Source: Rhea pennata
Taxonomy: Eukaryota; Chordata; Aves; Rheiformes; Rheidae
DNA: 64,000 nt
Direction of reading: 5' to 3'
Assembly (NCBI RefSeq): GCF_028389875.1
Contig: NC_084665.1
Coordinates: forward strand, 126,147,602-126,211,601
Shown here: positions 33,119-45,720 of the stretch, piece after piece
Layout of the letters: every line of letters begins with the position of its first letter
How positions within the stretch are numbered: position 1 is the stretch's first letter
Translations under genes and position numbers: made by a program
The notes under the pieces: generated by a model
Database searches by the model: none
What the model was told of the DNA's origin: nothing
What the model saw: only the letters and a program-made list of their open reading frames with translations

Positions 33119-34514
33119 ATGAAAATCTTCTACCTTCTACTTGTTCTCTTTGAGACCTTTCTGGTCATGGCAGGTAAGCAAGAGCTGTCACTGCAGGTTT
33201 ACTTCCTGGTGGCTGAGAGAAAGAAGAAAAAGATTATCTTGATCTTCACCCTAAGATGCAGTTCCTATCACAACTGTAAAGTGAATCACAGTGAAATTTC
33301 AAGATAAAATCCTGGCTAGGGCAATGTCAGTAGCAAAATGCCTTCTACTACGGGTGAGAAGGTAGAAGGGGAGAACTGTCATCCTCTGTCCAGTCTCTAG
33401 TCATGGTTGCTGAAGAGCGACACTGTTTTAACCAGAACTAACTAGAAGCAGAACAGTCTCTCCCCTAAACTTCTGTGAAGAGATGCAGACAGATGATAGG
33501 CGGCAGAATGAAGAGTGGGAAGGGAAGTCATTTGCAAATCAATCTCAGAGGACCCTTGGACAAACAGTTGGTCCCTGCTTGAACAAAGCATTTGAGCACA
33601 TTTGGCTCTAAGTACCTGAGTTTTGTTGGTGACTTCAGAGCCCATCACAGTGCCAGCCAGAGCAATCTGAGAAGGAGAGAGGCCGGGTCTTTGCTGACCC
33701 TTACATCTTCTAAATTTGCCTATTCAGTGTTGGAAAGACTGTATCTATACTAGTAAACTAAGTAGTCCCAGAGCCTCTTCTCTAGCTCTAATGGGAAAAT
33801 GTCACAATCTGATGGTGTCTGCCCTATTAAACTCTCTTCTCCTCCAGAACAGACGTCCAAAGTGCCTTTTGGAAGCAATTTCTGATCTATGCCAGCTCCC
33901 CAGTTGTACTTGGGAACTGTTTGGGAGAGCAGCAGTTAGCCTGGACCAAAACCATCCAAGAGATGTGCTAGGAATTTCACACTGAGGGTGATGAAGTTCC
34001 AGTGTTTGTGCCCTGGTCCTGCTCTTTTCAGTAATTCTATTTTACTAGCATAGATATGCTCAAAAAGTTCAGATTTTGATAAAGGGAAAAGATGGGAGAA
34101 GAGATTAATATGTTCTTTTTCTCATTAGAAAAAAATGTTTTTTTAATGAAATATCTTGATTTATGTTCTACTCTGAGGTCCACTCAAATAGAGTAGAAGA
34201 AGTATAAACGGGCTGCAGTCTCTGCTCCTACTGAGTTTTCCCACACACAAATGCACCCCCACTATCACACCTGAATCAGTCTTTCTTGTGCTATGATATG
34301 ATATCACGGCAGTATCTCAATAAACCTATTTCCCAACTCACTGTGTTTTTTTTTTTTTTTTTTTTGAGAAGTGATAGGTGTGCCCCTGACTTGGTACACG
34401 TCCTGGTGCCTGGCAAGAGGCGGGATATGCCGATATGATGACTGTGGTGTCACGGAAGAAGAGATCGGGACTTGCCAACATTACATCATGCTCTGCTGCC
34501 GGTATATAGACTAA
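33119..34514 (+). CDS. Unassigned acidic beta-defensin
   Basis: Signal exon 33119-33173 (MKIFYLLLVLFETFLVMA, donor GTAAGC, phase 1) follows an acceptor (CCCCTTACTAG, exon start 33106), so an upstream leader exon is expected. Cysteine exon 34369-34514, after a T20 tract and GAG acceptor, has spacing 6-4-9-6: CLARGGIC, RYDD, C, nine residues with three consecutive E, C, QHYIML, CC, then RYID and stop. The protein has 66 residues. After signal removal it carries about seven acidic and three basic residues, a net charge near -4, which is unusual for a beta-defensin. GGIC and the CCR-x-x-D end recall AvBD8, whose middle spacing is 10 and last spacing 5, so orthology is doubtful. It lies between AvBD11 and AvBD12, where chicken has no further gene that I know of. 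Polyadenylation signal at 34611. Confidence 0.8.
34346..34365 (+). repeat. T20 tract at the acceptor of the acidic defensin
   Basis: Twenty T immediately before GAG|AA form the polypyrimidine tract of the cysteine exon. Length slippage here could alter splicing strength. Confidence 0.9.
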
Positions 34515-34610
34515 AAGGGAACTGGCAAAGATGTAGTGTCCTGAAAATGTCTTGGGATCTTCTTCCTTAATTGCTTCCTTGTCTGTAATAAGCATTATAA
34601 TGACAGTGAT

Positions 34611-34616
34611 AATAAA
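34611..34616 (+). promoter_or_regulatory. Polyadenylation signal of the acidic defensin
   Basis: AATAAA 97 bases after the stop codon at 34514. Confidence 0.75.
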
Positions 34617-34619
34617 ATT

Positions 34620-37600
34620 GCTTTCTTACATTGGCATGTCTTGTTTGTTTTTCATTCACTTCTAAAGAGCACTTTCTTGTCTGGAACTTAAAAGTGAATC
34701 GAACTGGATCAAAGTGTGATTTATTATCATACTGAGCCCACTTTCCATGAGAAAAATTGTAAAAAGTAGCTGACCCTTATGACCTTCAACTCTGTACCAC
34801 AGGTACCTCCTGATGCTCATCACTTCAATACCTGTGTATCTCACAACACCACTGTGTCCTCACTCATAGCCTTCTCAGGAAGAAAGCTTGTTCATCTCCA
34901 TTTCACTGGAATTAAATGGAAATTTATAAGTCTATACCAGTGAATTAAATAGTGCCAGAGCAAGGACATAGCTACGCAGACACAATCCTTCCTAGTGTTT
35001 AACTGTCAGCTTTGTGTCTGGCACACTCTCTGTTGGCTCAGACCACCAGTATTGTCCCAATCCCTCTCTCCTGTTCTGGAGAAAAGGAGAATTGAATGAG
35101 CCTTGGTACTATTTGATTTACTGATACAGAGATACAACCAGAGTCAGAGGGACATCCCAAGAACACATAAGGGACATGCCTACACTAATCTCAGAATTCC
35201 CTAAAGACTGATCCAAGGGGGAAAAAAACAAAAACAAAAACAAACAAAAAAAAACAGATATGAGCACCTCCTCTACTTCTCTAGATCTTAGGGCACACCA
35301 TACAGCATCAAAGGAACAATCCTCTTCAGGTCTACCCAAGCCCACAAGTTATTCAGCTGGCTGACTTTTCCACACCATGCTCAGCCCATGGAGTCAAAAG
35401 CAGTGCCCTGACCAATTGATCAGTACCCTGCAAAAAAAATGAGAGCAGGAACGTGGTTGGAGCACAGTCTTTCCACTTCTATCCCAGGGAGTTAAGTCAA
35501 GTCAGGTCAAGTCACAGGTTTGCTAGAGGTGCCATAGTTTGCTAGAGGCATTGAGGTGCCATAAGATACAATTAGTAAAGTATAAAGAGTCTCCTTATCA
35601 GCCCCAAATCAGGGCTTGTGTGCAGACAAGGCACACAATAAATGCTTGCAAGGTCCTTAGAGTTCCCAGAGAAACCCATCAAGGAACTAGCAGGTCACTG
35701 TAACCAGTGATGAAAGGCCTCCTATGAAAGCAGTTAACCTACCCACAAAAGCACATTGTAAACCTGAAATGCAGAATGATCTGAGCATATAAAAGGAACC
35801 GATGGAAACCTGCCTGCAGGCACCCACTGCTCAGCAAGCACACTAGCTGATGGAGGATACGGCCCAGTGGTGGGGCTTTCCAGTCAAGCATTTTTCACTT
35901 CTAAGAGGACCCTAGATCAATGCTAAGTGCACAGAGCTGCACTCAGATTTGCGGTCAGGGGCATCAAGTAACCACTATGTCACAAGGCACTTCTAATGCC
36001 AGCACTATATTCCTAACATGCACACAACCATCACTGAGCCACAGGCTGCTGTCAATGGACCTGGGTTATCCAGATCTGAAAGGCAGTGGCAGCAGCTTGC
36101 AAAAAGGAAGGTGTACTCCGCAGGTCTGCCAAAGAGTGAAAAGGATCTTGCTTATCCAAGACCTATCCCCATCAAAAACCTGAACATTTTTTGTCAATGT
36201 ATTTGTAAAGAACTGTCCAGCTAAAAAAATCAGGATTAGTAACCCCCAGTGGCTAATGCAATTGTGCATCTGTATTAACAAGTTGATTCATCCTTTGTTT
36301 TGCATTGAGGGTCAATGCAAAACAGTGGGCCAGCATGTCAGGGGTCCTGGCCTTCAAGTGTGTGATGCCTTCCAGGCTCAGAGACAGCAAGGACAACAAC
36401 TCATTCAAGACAGGGTGCATCTCACCCTTGCAAGGGAGGCTGAGATACTCACACAGCCACATGTGGGACCTGCTAAACCAAGACTGGAGAGCTTTGCTAT
36501 CTGTTATAAGGCACAAAGAGGATGTGAAAAGGGGGAGTGACATTGCTTGGGGAATCAGTAGCAAGAAAATATTGCTTCCACTACTGCTTTCCAATAAGAA
36601 ATAAACTGTTGAAGAATCGTGTCCCTTAAAAAGCAGAAGATCACTCCTTCCTCTTTTTCAGGCTATTTTGTTATGCACTTGTCTTCATAGTTGATATGCT
36701 TTTCACTCCTGCTATGGCTTTGTAGTAAATGCCATAACTAAGCTAGAAATATGTAAAATACCTTGCAGTTTGGGTTAGCCACGTGTTGGTACCCGGTGAT
36801 CACAGACCGCATGCAGACTTGAATTCTGTCAGAGTGGGCAGCTGAGATCTAGATAGCATTTGCGTTGTGATCTAGCTGTGTTTAATTCACTAGTATGTAC
36901 GCAGCCACAGTCCTTGTCTCCCTCAGTAAGGCAGATTATAAGTGCCTATGTACCACCAAAGGCCTCTGAGCCTCAGTTCCTGAAAAGTAGTATTTGTTTC
37001 AGGGGTGTTGGCAGAGCCAATAATCCCAGGAGTACAGGCCTCTCCTGATGGGGTTACAAACCTCCACTGCCTTTGCTCTGTCTGTATGTCTGCCCCCATC
37101 TGACTAGCTGGTCATGGGCCTGGAGGATACTGGATGGGCAATGAGGGATGCAGTAGTTCTCTTGCAGCCACATGGGCTCCCTCGGTGCTACACATTTCAC
37201 TTGATAGGCTATAGAGCATGCAAGGAAATCTCTGTCTTTTGATTTCCCTCACTTTAAAGTCAGACTCAGTTGCCCACATATAGGCATCTGGTGAACCTTG
37301 AGTTGACCCAGGGTGTCATGCCTGGCTAACAGAATGGGATGCCCAGTCTCTTATCTGCCACTCTTATCTCCAATGACTAGGCATCTCAAGCAACACAAGA
37401 TGCCCCTGTGAATCAAGATCCTCATGGCTGCAAATCTATAAGATCAAATGACTTTATCAAGTGCATTTGAACAACTTTTTTACAGAAAGAAGGGAATTTT
37501 TCACCTGGATCTTTCAGCTATCCAGTTTAGGAAGTATCCACAGAAATAACTGCATTAACACAGCTAAAGGATCAGCAAACAACAGGGACAGCAGCCAAGT

Positions 37601-38285
37601 GAGGGTAGCTGGAATATCTGATGCTGATTTTACAGCAAAAGCTACTTATTTATCACATAATTACTGCCCACTGGTGTGCTGCTGAGCTCACTGGCTACCT
37701 CCTCCACCAGTGTTGTGAAGAAGCACTGTGTGGTCATCATGCTCAAGAATGAGGCCTCCCAAATTCCTTGGAAGCCAAAGCTAGAATGGCTTTTTGGCAG
37801 GAAAATCAGATCCAGGTTTCAGCTGGAAGAAAAATTCACAGAAGCTCAGGCAAAAATGAATCACTCCTAGTCTGTGTGGTTCTCCTCACTGCAGCTCCTC
37901 AGGAGTCTGTCTCTGCAGGTTGCCACCCTTCGGTTCATCAGCTCCCCAGGCACTTTGCTGGCTGCAAGTGAAGGGCAGAGGGATCTTCTGCACCTCTCTG
38001 CCCACTGAGCTGTCTACAGTTGGCAATCTACCAGTCAAAAATGCCAACTGCCAGGAACAGGAAGCGGGGAAGCCGATAATCAGTGAACGTGAAACGAGTC
38101 GACATTGTTTGGAACGGCAGCACTGGGTCAGAACGACATAGAGCAGAATTTCTGAGCAGCGAATGTTACACTGGAGACTGGATTATAACTAATTTCTGCC
38201 TGCACCCTCCCTCTTCCAGGATGCTATCTAACATGCCAACAGCATACAGAGGCTTCTGCAAAATCTCACTCTCAGCCTTGCTGTT
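34620..38285. other. Spacer; holds a possible AvBD12 promoter
   Basis: No coding exon recognised. A TATA box at 35788 is the main feature. Overlapping open frames on both strands at 36253-36604 have no recognisable domain. Confidence 0.4.
35788..35794 (+). promoter_or_regulatory. TATA box, candidate AvBD12 leader promoter
   Basis: TATAAAA in GAGCATATAAAAGGAACC. AvBD12 has a splice acceptor just before its ATG, so its transcription start must lie upstream; this is the clearest TATA box in the 3.7 kb before it. The leader exon and its donor were not identified. Confidence 0.35.
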
Positions 38286-38304
38286 TTCCAGCAGAACTAA
38301 AGCA

Positions 38305-39198
38305 ATGAGGATCCTTTGGTTCATTTTAATTTTCATCTCTCTGGCTACTCACGGTAAGACCAGGAAGGCCAAGGGTGGTAAACAGAGGCAGCTAGGAATA
38401 GGAATAAGTTTTCACAGCTGAGTAATCAAATCAAAGTATTATAGGTACTGGGGGGGGGGGGGGAGAGGTGTCCTTAGATTTCTGGATGAAAAAATGGGTC
38501 AGGCACTTCAGCAAAATGTGTAATTACATCCCTAGGGGTAATGCAGGAATGAGGAGGGAAATAGCTGTGAAAATGGGACATTGCTCTGCCTATCTAGGAA
38601 TAGAGTGTTTGGGCAAACCTTAGAGGATATATCTTTTATCTCTGCTCTGGTGCTCATTTTTAGAGGTTCTGGAAAACTGTTTCTTCCTTTTCTCAGACTG
38701 CAGTTGTTTCTTTGATAGGGTGAGAACAACTGTTCTGACATCCAGTGTCTTTAACAATATCCTGAAAAAATGATTGCATGACAAAATGCTGAGTGAGACT
38801 GGGTCTGAATGTTGGGGGGTGGGGTGGAGTGGTTTTTTTTTTTTTTTTTTTTTTTTTTTGACAAAAACAGGTATATGAAGCTGTTTTCAGATATCTGATA
38901 TCCCTTTGAGATAGGGATCCTGAGCGTGCTCTTTGAGATTTGCAGCTCAAGCTCCATGCGTGCTCACAGTCTTGCTTTGGCAGACTAGACACACTGTGTC
39001 AGAGAAACTCCATGTATTTTATCTACCAATTTGCTGCTTCTTTGTACAGGAAATGCTCATGGACCAGATAGCTGTAACCACGAAGGGGGCTTGTGCAGAG
39101 TTGGAAACTGCGTTGCTGGTGAATATCTGGCTAGTTACTGCTTTGAACCTATCATTCTGTGTTGTAAAAGTTTGTCACTGACTACTGCAAAGAGCTGA
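38305..39198 (+). CDS. AvBD12: AvBD12
   Basis: Secreted avian beta-defensin 12. Signal exon 38305-38353 (MRILWFILIFISLATH, phase 1) in an exon starting at 38292 after TGCTGTTTTCCAG. Cysteine exon 39050-39198: GPDSCNHEGGLCRVGNC and CFEPIILCCK match chicken AvBD12 at most positions, spacing 6-4-9-6. The protein has 65 residues. The mature peptide is near neutral, as is typical of AvBD12, which is known more for chemotactic than for strong killing activity. AATAAA at 39520. The intron contains a G14 run (38450-38463) and a T27 run (38833-38859). I see no damage. Confidence 0.95.
38450..38463 (+). repeat. G14 homopolymer
   Basis: Fourteen G in the AvBD12 intron; a likely polymorphic tract, or a base-calling risk. 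Confidence 0.85.
38833..38859 (+). repeat. T27 homopolymer
   Basis: Poly(T) in the AvBD12 intron, about 190 bases before the cysteine exon. Confidence 0.9.
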
Positions 39199-39519
39199 AG
39201 ATTTCCGAAGGAGCAAACTGCAGCACATGGGATCTGCAGACTCCTCTAAGAAGGAACAGGCTGCAACTGAATTTATCTCTTGAGAAGGAATGTTTTGTCT
39301 TTCTATGACTGTTGCTCCCCTGGGACAACTTTTGCTCCAATCATCAGAGGCTGTGGATTTACTGATGGACTTTTGAACATGTTGCTTTTTGCTTTTGTTG
39401 TGACTTTCTAGAAGATGCTGCAACAGGAAGAAATTGGGGCCTTCCATTAGCTTATGTATTGCCCCTTTTGGCACTTGTTATGTCCAGATGAGAAATTGCC
39501 TTTCTCCTTACCTGAAAGC

Positions 39520-39525
39520 AATAAA
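39520..39525 (+). promoter_or_regulatory. Polyadenylation signal of AvBD12
   Basis: AATAAA 322 bases after the AvBD12 stop codon. Confidence 0.7.
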
Positions 39526-39687
39526 CCTGAAGTTCATCAGAATAGCAAGTGCCATTCTGTGACTCCTGCTTACTCTCAGCAAAATTGCTGGTGATGGGAT
39601 GCGCTGTCTGCCATTAACCAGAAGTGAACATAGAGATCCATTTCTCAGCAGAGTGAGTTGGCTCTGTGTCTTCCTTTCCCTTCCCAG

Positions 39688-39765
39688 GAAAAAACAGTTG
39701 CAATGGAGGAGCCCTCTTTACCATCATTTGTGATCCAAAAGCTATCATCTGTTTTGATGTAAAGC
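39688..39765 (+). pseudogene. Decayed AvBD12-like cysteine exon
   Basis: After the strong acceptor CTTCCTTTCCCTTCCCAG a phase-1 frame reads GKNSCNGGALFTIICDPKAI, then ICFDVK. NSCN-GG-L aligns with AvBD12 DSCNHEGGL, and C-six residues-CF aligns with its C-FEPIIL-CC. About 12 codons holding the second and third cysteines are absent, and the last cysteine reads TTT. It lies about 490 bases behind the AvBD12 stop. A partial duplicate that lost function is the simplest reading. Confidence 0.4.
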
Positions 39766-39769
39766 CAGG

Positions 39770-42150
39770 TGTAGCCCATGAGTCTCAGGCAGGCCCCGAG
39801 CACATATCTACTCTTCCTTTCCAGGCTGTGCCAGATACTTACAGGCACTTGGAAAGGCTGGCTGAAGGGTTAAGACATGGAGAGAGAGCAGGAATTCCCC
39901 ACATGCATACTTTTGGGCTTACCCACACCTACCCTGTCCACGGGCAGGGTTTATAGCAGCAGTGAATGTGCTGTCAGTCAGTTATACCTCCCACAGCTAG
40001 ACCAGGCAATGCGAAGCCCCGTAGGGCAGTCCCCAGTGCATTCTTCTTCCATAGCATAGCGAGAAGAAGGAAGAGCCCAGGGTCATTTGTTTTAAACTAG
40101 GGGAAGCATATGAAGGCTGTGTAAATATTCCCCTTGACAGCCTGCTCTCTTCATCCTTGGGCTGCATTTCTGGTGCTTCTCTGTTCTCTACAATCACCAG
40201 GCAATAAACTCAACGTAATTAGCACGTTTGCTCCTAGTAGCTTTCTGCCTATGCGATGTCTCAGCCTAATCCAATTGGTAGCCCTACTACGTTTCTTTCT
40301 CCTCCTTTAATCTTTTAGCCTGAAGATTTTTGATGCCCCCTACACCACTTCTCAGTTTGCTCTTGGTGTCCCCATTCCAGTAAAATACCTCTCTCCAGGG
40401 CAATCACATCTGTATAAGCAAGAAAACAATGATCTAATGAGAGAGTTATGCCAATTAGCTCACACATTGGTCAGAGCCAGGGAAAAGTCCTCCCCAGGAG
40501 ATGAAATTCTTTCTCTGGTGAATCAAACAGGAAAGTTCCCATTGACTTCACTAGGGTCAGTACCCATCGTGAGAGGTTCAAAGATGAACTCATTTGACTA
40601 ACTTGATTCTCTGGATGATTCTGAGGCCGCGCACGAGCAGCCCAGCTATTTTCTTTGGGTTATCATAACACACACACAGCACAGTCTGAGACTCAAATGC
40701 ACACAGGGAGATAGCAGCACTTCAGTGGAGATCCTCTGCCACGAGATGAGCTGACAGGAGAGCCTGATTACACAGACCTGGCCGTTGGCTTGGGAACCGC
40801 GACTGAAAACAGAGATGGGCCTCAGTCCAGAGCCAAATTCCTCCCCATATCATAAGGACTCCAGGCTAACTCTCCAACGCACGTTGATACAGGAACTCAG
40901 CACAGACAGGCCTGTAAATCAAGGAGCATTTCCAAATCAAACAGTTTATTTCTCACATTCATCCACAAAGTTCATGATTCACACCTCTTATCTGGATGAC
41001 TGCTAGCCACTACATTTAGAGGCTTCTTTCCTAAGAAAGTGAAGTATATGAGCTCATGCAGCTCATCTTGTAAATCTCTCTGCCAGTTGTTGGACCTTCT
41101 GCGCCCTACGTGTTTTGAACCTGTTGGGCAGCTGAGTTTTGATTGGGATAAGGTGGAAATGCTCAACCAATTTGTATGTAACTAATTGTCTGGCAGTTTC
41201 ACATTGTCCCTCTGGCAGTAACATGGCAGCAAGTGCTAGCTGCTGCTGCAAGACACTGTCCCACATCCCCCTGGTTACGTGTTCCCTTGCTTAGCAAGCT
41301 GGCTGAAAAAGAAAAAGAACAAAATCCATTATGATTTCTGCCAGATTAGCGAGATGAACTGATTTCCCTTCTGGCTACCTGATCACTCACTCTGACACAT
41401 GGAGAAGAGAGAGAAGGCACACATATGGAGGGTAGAGAACTGTACTTCTTGATACATAGAGTTTACTGTCTCCTGTTGTTTCTTGACCCGGAAACCCACG
41501 TGGAGTCTGGGGTGCAGTGCCCAGTTACCAGAACCGCTCTTTTAAAGCTGGTGTCCCTGCTCTCTGAAAGAAACAGGCTTTTGCTCCGCTCTCACTCTGA
41601 CTTTTCAATCACTGCTATTTTGCTGCAGTCCTCTGAGCTCTCGGCTAGGTTTTGATTTGTTTCCATTTGCCAGCTGCCCAAGCTGTCTCCCTCAAAAACT
41701 GTTCATCCTTATTCCCTCTCCATGGCAAAGAGGAGCTGTTCTTAGTTAGGACCATGTTTTCTGTTCAGCAAATCTGTGTCTCCTGTGTAGCTCTGTATTT
41801 GCCTAAGATAAGTCCCCTCTCTTAGGCAGAGGCTATATCCACTAAGTCAATACCTGCTGCTTGAATGAAACAATAGGATAACAGCAGTATAAGATGTTTT
41901 GGTGTAATTATATAATAGAGGATGCTGCTTCCATAGGAACCATGGAAATCCAGGCAAATACAAGCAGTGTTGAGATAAATTAGTTATGCTCAAGGTGGTG
42001 CATCATGTATCCCTAGGGAGGAAGAAGTGCTTGACAACTCTTGCTGGGTAATCTCTTCCACTCAACCCAGGTCTGTTCACTTGTGTGTTTTCTTTGACAT
42101 GGGACGAGACTCAAACACCATCTTCCACCCCTTATATCCAAAAGCCAAAT
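39770..42150. other. No gene seen
   Basis: Unremarkable spacer; small open frames only, none with a signal peptide plus donor or with a cysteine pattern. Confidence 0.4.
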
Positions 42151-42154
42151 AATC

Positions 42155-42470
42155 CCAGAATCACAGAATGGTTGAGGTTGGAAGGGACCTCTGGAGATTA
42201 TCTAGTCCAACCTCCTGCTCAAGCAGGGTCACCTAGAGCACCTTGCACAGGACCACGTCCAGGAAAGTTTTGAATATCTCCAGAGAAGGAGACTCCACAA
42301 CCTCTCTGGGCAACCTGTTCCAGTCCTCTGTCACTCTCACAGTAAAGAAGTTCTTCTTTATATTCAGGCAGAACTTCCTGTGTTTCAGTTTGTGCCCATT
42401 TTCTCTTGTCCTGTCTCATGGCAACACTGAAAAGAGCCTGGGCTCATCCCCTTGATACCACGCCCACCCC
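42155..42470 (-). mobile_element. CR1 LINE, minus strand
   Basis: Reverse complement of a CR1 3' end: CAGAATCACAGAATGGTTGA, TTGGAAGGGACCTCTGGAGA, CTGGGCAACCTGTTCCAGTC and CAGGCAGAACTTCCTGTGTT. Well preserved, 5' truncated. Confidence 0.95.
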
Positions 42471-42479
42471 CCCATTTTC

Positions 42480-44310
42480 AATTTGTAGACATAGAAATAT
42501 TTCTCATTAGGGACTATTTCTCATTAGAGGCACTCAGCAAAGGACATCTCCAGCCTAACGCTATGCTCTATCTGGAGGAATTCTTTCCATGGAGAGCAAA
42601 CCAACCCTGCCTGCTCTGCACCATTTCCATAAGTGCAAACCCCAGTGGAGTCAGTGGAGATACTCTGAACTCCTCTTGACACCGCACTCACATTATTGCA
42701 TGTAGAAATAGAGTGGACAGTTAGACAAGCTAAAGGGGAATCCAGAAGAGTAGAAGAAATAAGAAGATGAAGTCTATCATCCTTTAGGAGATGTAGGCTG
42801 ATGAGAATTTAAAACAGATTAGAGGATTGTTCTGAAAAGAGATTAAGTTGAGTTTCTTGACTTAATTGGAAAAAATCAAATGAGGAAGATGACACTAGCA
42901 GGAAAGGCTTGGGAGATCCCTTACTTTAGCTACCCATCGCTATCAGATCTCATATGGCTACAGACAGAGAGGTTCCACAATATGACCCCAGCTGTCCTAT
43001 GCTGGCTTCTGAAGGAGACATAAAAACATTCAGACCTTTTGGGAGATATATTTGGGGCCTCTGTAGCCATTTCAGCTCTCTTAGCTACAGCAACAACCAA
43101 AGGATTCAGGCAGGCTACAGACCTGCCCTCCTGTCTAGTCTGTTGATCAGCACAAGCCTCATGAATAACTAGAGATGTTAGCTCATCAAAACAAGACCTG
43201 AATGTCCCCCTCGCTGGAATTTGTTTGCTGTTCCCAGGCAACAGGCCAGTGTTTGTTTGGCAGAGATAGCCAGACTAAAATGAAATCCTCTGCTTGTGGT
43301 CTATAAACACCAACGTAAGCTGAGCTGTATGATCAGAACTGGAATGACGATCGAACAAGCTCCTCTTCAAGGAAGCTGAGCTCTCATAATCTTGGACAAA
43401 CCTCTTTGTCCCTTACATCTGCAGCAATCCCATGCAAAAGCAGTGCGGTTACTTGTACGCATGACTCTTCCTTCAGCTCAGGAGAAAGCGTCTCATATTC
43501 AGTCTTTGCACTTGGCTGCTCTTTCCACTAGTCAGGCTGAGTGAAGGAAACAGCCATCCTGCAACAGCCCAGATACAGGAGCATATTAGAAGGCTAAAAT
43601 TGTCTGGACTCAGAGGCTGTATCTACACAAATAAGTCAAACACTGTGAGGCTCATGCTCAAATATTGGCAGATGCCCATCCATGCTATTGAATTACTAGC
43701 ACTATCCCTGGCACAGATTCGACTTGGGGCAACTAGCACTTTCCCAGACAATTGTTTGGCACAGTTTGGAGCTTTGCACATGCCAGAGAACGTTTGTAAT
43801 GGACATCTGGATGTGGCCCTGCAGCCACGGAGGGGAGGGAAGTGTTTAACTGTGCAGACAAGAATTGTGCTGTGTCTGTTTGCCATGAGCCAAAGAGCAG
43901 CATTTTGCAAAAACTGGGGAGAAAGGACAGACTTGCAGATTCACACCACAGAGAAGGAAATCTTTTTGCACTCTGAGAAGTTGAGAGGAGGCACAGCAGA
44001 GCATGCTGAGCAGAGCTTCACTCCAGAGGATCTCTTTCAAAGTAGCACTGGCATCAAGTGATTTAGGGGCACATGACAGAAGTCTAGAGGATCATGAAAG
44101 CCTGCAGAATTGTGCTGAGGGTGAACGGGGGGCTGACTGTTTATAGGCTCTTCCTGCACAAGAGCTATTGGGAAACTAGGGGGATCCTCATTAAAGGAAT
44201 GAAAGTTGTTCCTCTATGTAGAAACATACCTGTGGAACATCTTGTCAAAGAATATTACCATGTAAAACTTGTAAACAGTTTCAAAGAGAGATTGGACATG
44301 TGCTTGGAAG
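42480..44310. other. No gene seen
   Basis: Spacer between two CR1 copies. The 153-codon open frame at 43600-44061 has no recognisable domain and no supporting splice context. Confidence 0.4.
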
Positions 44311-44314
44311 GGAA

Positions 44315-45720
44315 ATTTGCCAATGTCACTCCAGTCTTCAAGAAGGGCAAAAAGGAAGACCCAGGTAACTATAGGCCAGTCAGCCTCACTTCCATCCCTG
44401 GAAAGGGGATGGAACAGCTCATTCTGGATGCCATCTCCAGGCATGTGGAGGAAAAGAAGATGATCAGGAGTAGCCAGCATGGATTCACAAAGGGGAAATC
44501 CTGCTTAACCAATCTGATAGCCTTCTATGATGGAGTGACTGGCTGGGTAGAGGAGGGGAGAGCAGTGGACGTTGTGTACGTTGACTTCAGCAAGGCTTTT
44601 GACACTGTCTCCCATAACATCCTCCTAGGCAAGCTCAGGAAGTGTGGGTTAGACAAGCGGACAGTGAGGTGGATTGAGAACTGGCTGAAAGGCAGAGCTC
44701 AGAGGGTCGTCATCAGTGGTGTGGAGTCTAGTTGGAGGCCTGTGGCTAGTGGCATCCCCCAGGGCTCAGTACTGGGTCCCATCTGTTCAACTTCTTCATC
44801 AATGACCTGGATGAGGGGTCAGAGTGCCTCCTCAGCAAGTTTGCTGATGATGCCAAGCTGGGAGGAGGCTGATACAGCTGAGGGCTGTGTGGCCATTCAG
44901 AGAGACCTGGTCAGGCTGGAGAGTTGGGCGGAGAGGAACCTCATGCGGTTCAACAAGGGCTAGTGCAGAGTCCTACACCTAGGGAAAGATAACCCTAGGC
45001 ATCAGTACAAAGTGGGGGCTGACCTTCTGGGGAACAACTCTGCAGAGAAGGAGCTGGGAGTGCTGGTGGATGACAAGTTGACCATGAGCCAGCAATGTGC
45101 CCTTTTGGCCAAGAAGGACAATGGTCTCCTGGGGTGCATTAGGAAGACTGTTGCCAGCAGGTGGAGGGAGGTGATCCTGCCCCTCTACTCAGCCCTGCAG
45201 AGGCCTCATCTTGAGTACTGTGTCCAGCTCTGGGCTCCCCAGTCCAAGAGAGATGTGGAGCTACTGGAGAGAGTCCAGCGTAGGGCTACAAAGATGATCA
45301 GAGGGCTGGAGCACCTGCCCTATGAGGAATGGCTGCGAGAGCTGGGCCTCTTCAGCCTGGGGAAGAGCAGACTGAGGGGGGATCTGATCAATGTGTATAA
45401 GTATCTGAAGGGAGGGTGAGAAGGGGATGAGGCCAAACTCTTTTCAGTTATCCCATGTGACAGGACAAAAAGTAATGGGCAGAAATTGAAGCACAGGAAG
45501 TTCTGCCTGAACTTGAGGAGGAATTTCTTCCCTGTGAGAGTGACAGAGCACTGGCACATGTTTCCCAGAGAGGTTGTGGAGTCTCCTTCTCTGGAGATCT
45601 TCAAGGCCCACCTGGATGCAACCCTGTCTAACATGGTCTAGGTGACCCTGCTGAGCAGGGGTGTTGGACTAGATGATCTCCAGAGGTCCTTTCCAACTTT
45701 ACTGATTGTATGATTCTGTG
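44315..45720 (+). mobile_element. CR1 LINE with reverse-transcriptase region of ORF2
   Basis: Longest CR1 copy here, about 1.4 kb. It starts within the reverse transcriptase: GNYRPVSLTS, SQHGFTKGKSCLTNL, VDFSKAFDTVSHNIL and [10 protein letters not shown] are in the 44094 frame. The segment with the catalytic FADD (about 44830-44845) is read in another frame between two compensating indels; the frame then returns. A TAG at 44961 and a TGA at 45418 interrupt the ORF2 tail, which otherwise stays recognisable ([19 protein letters not shown]) to the 3' end with GATTGTATGATTCTG. It cannot make an active protein. The 5' part, ORF1 and the endonuclease are absent. Confidence 0.95.
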
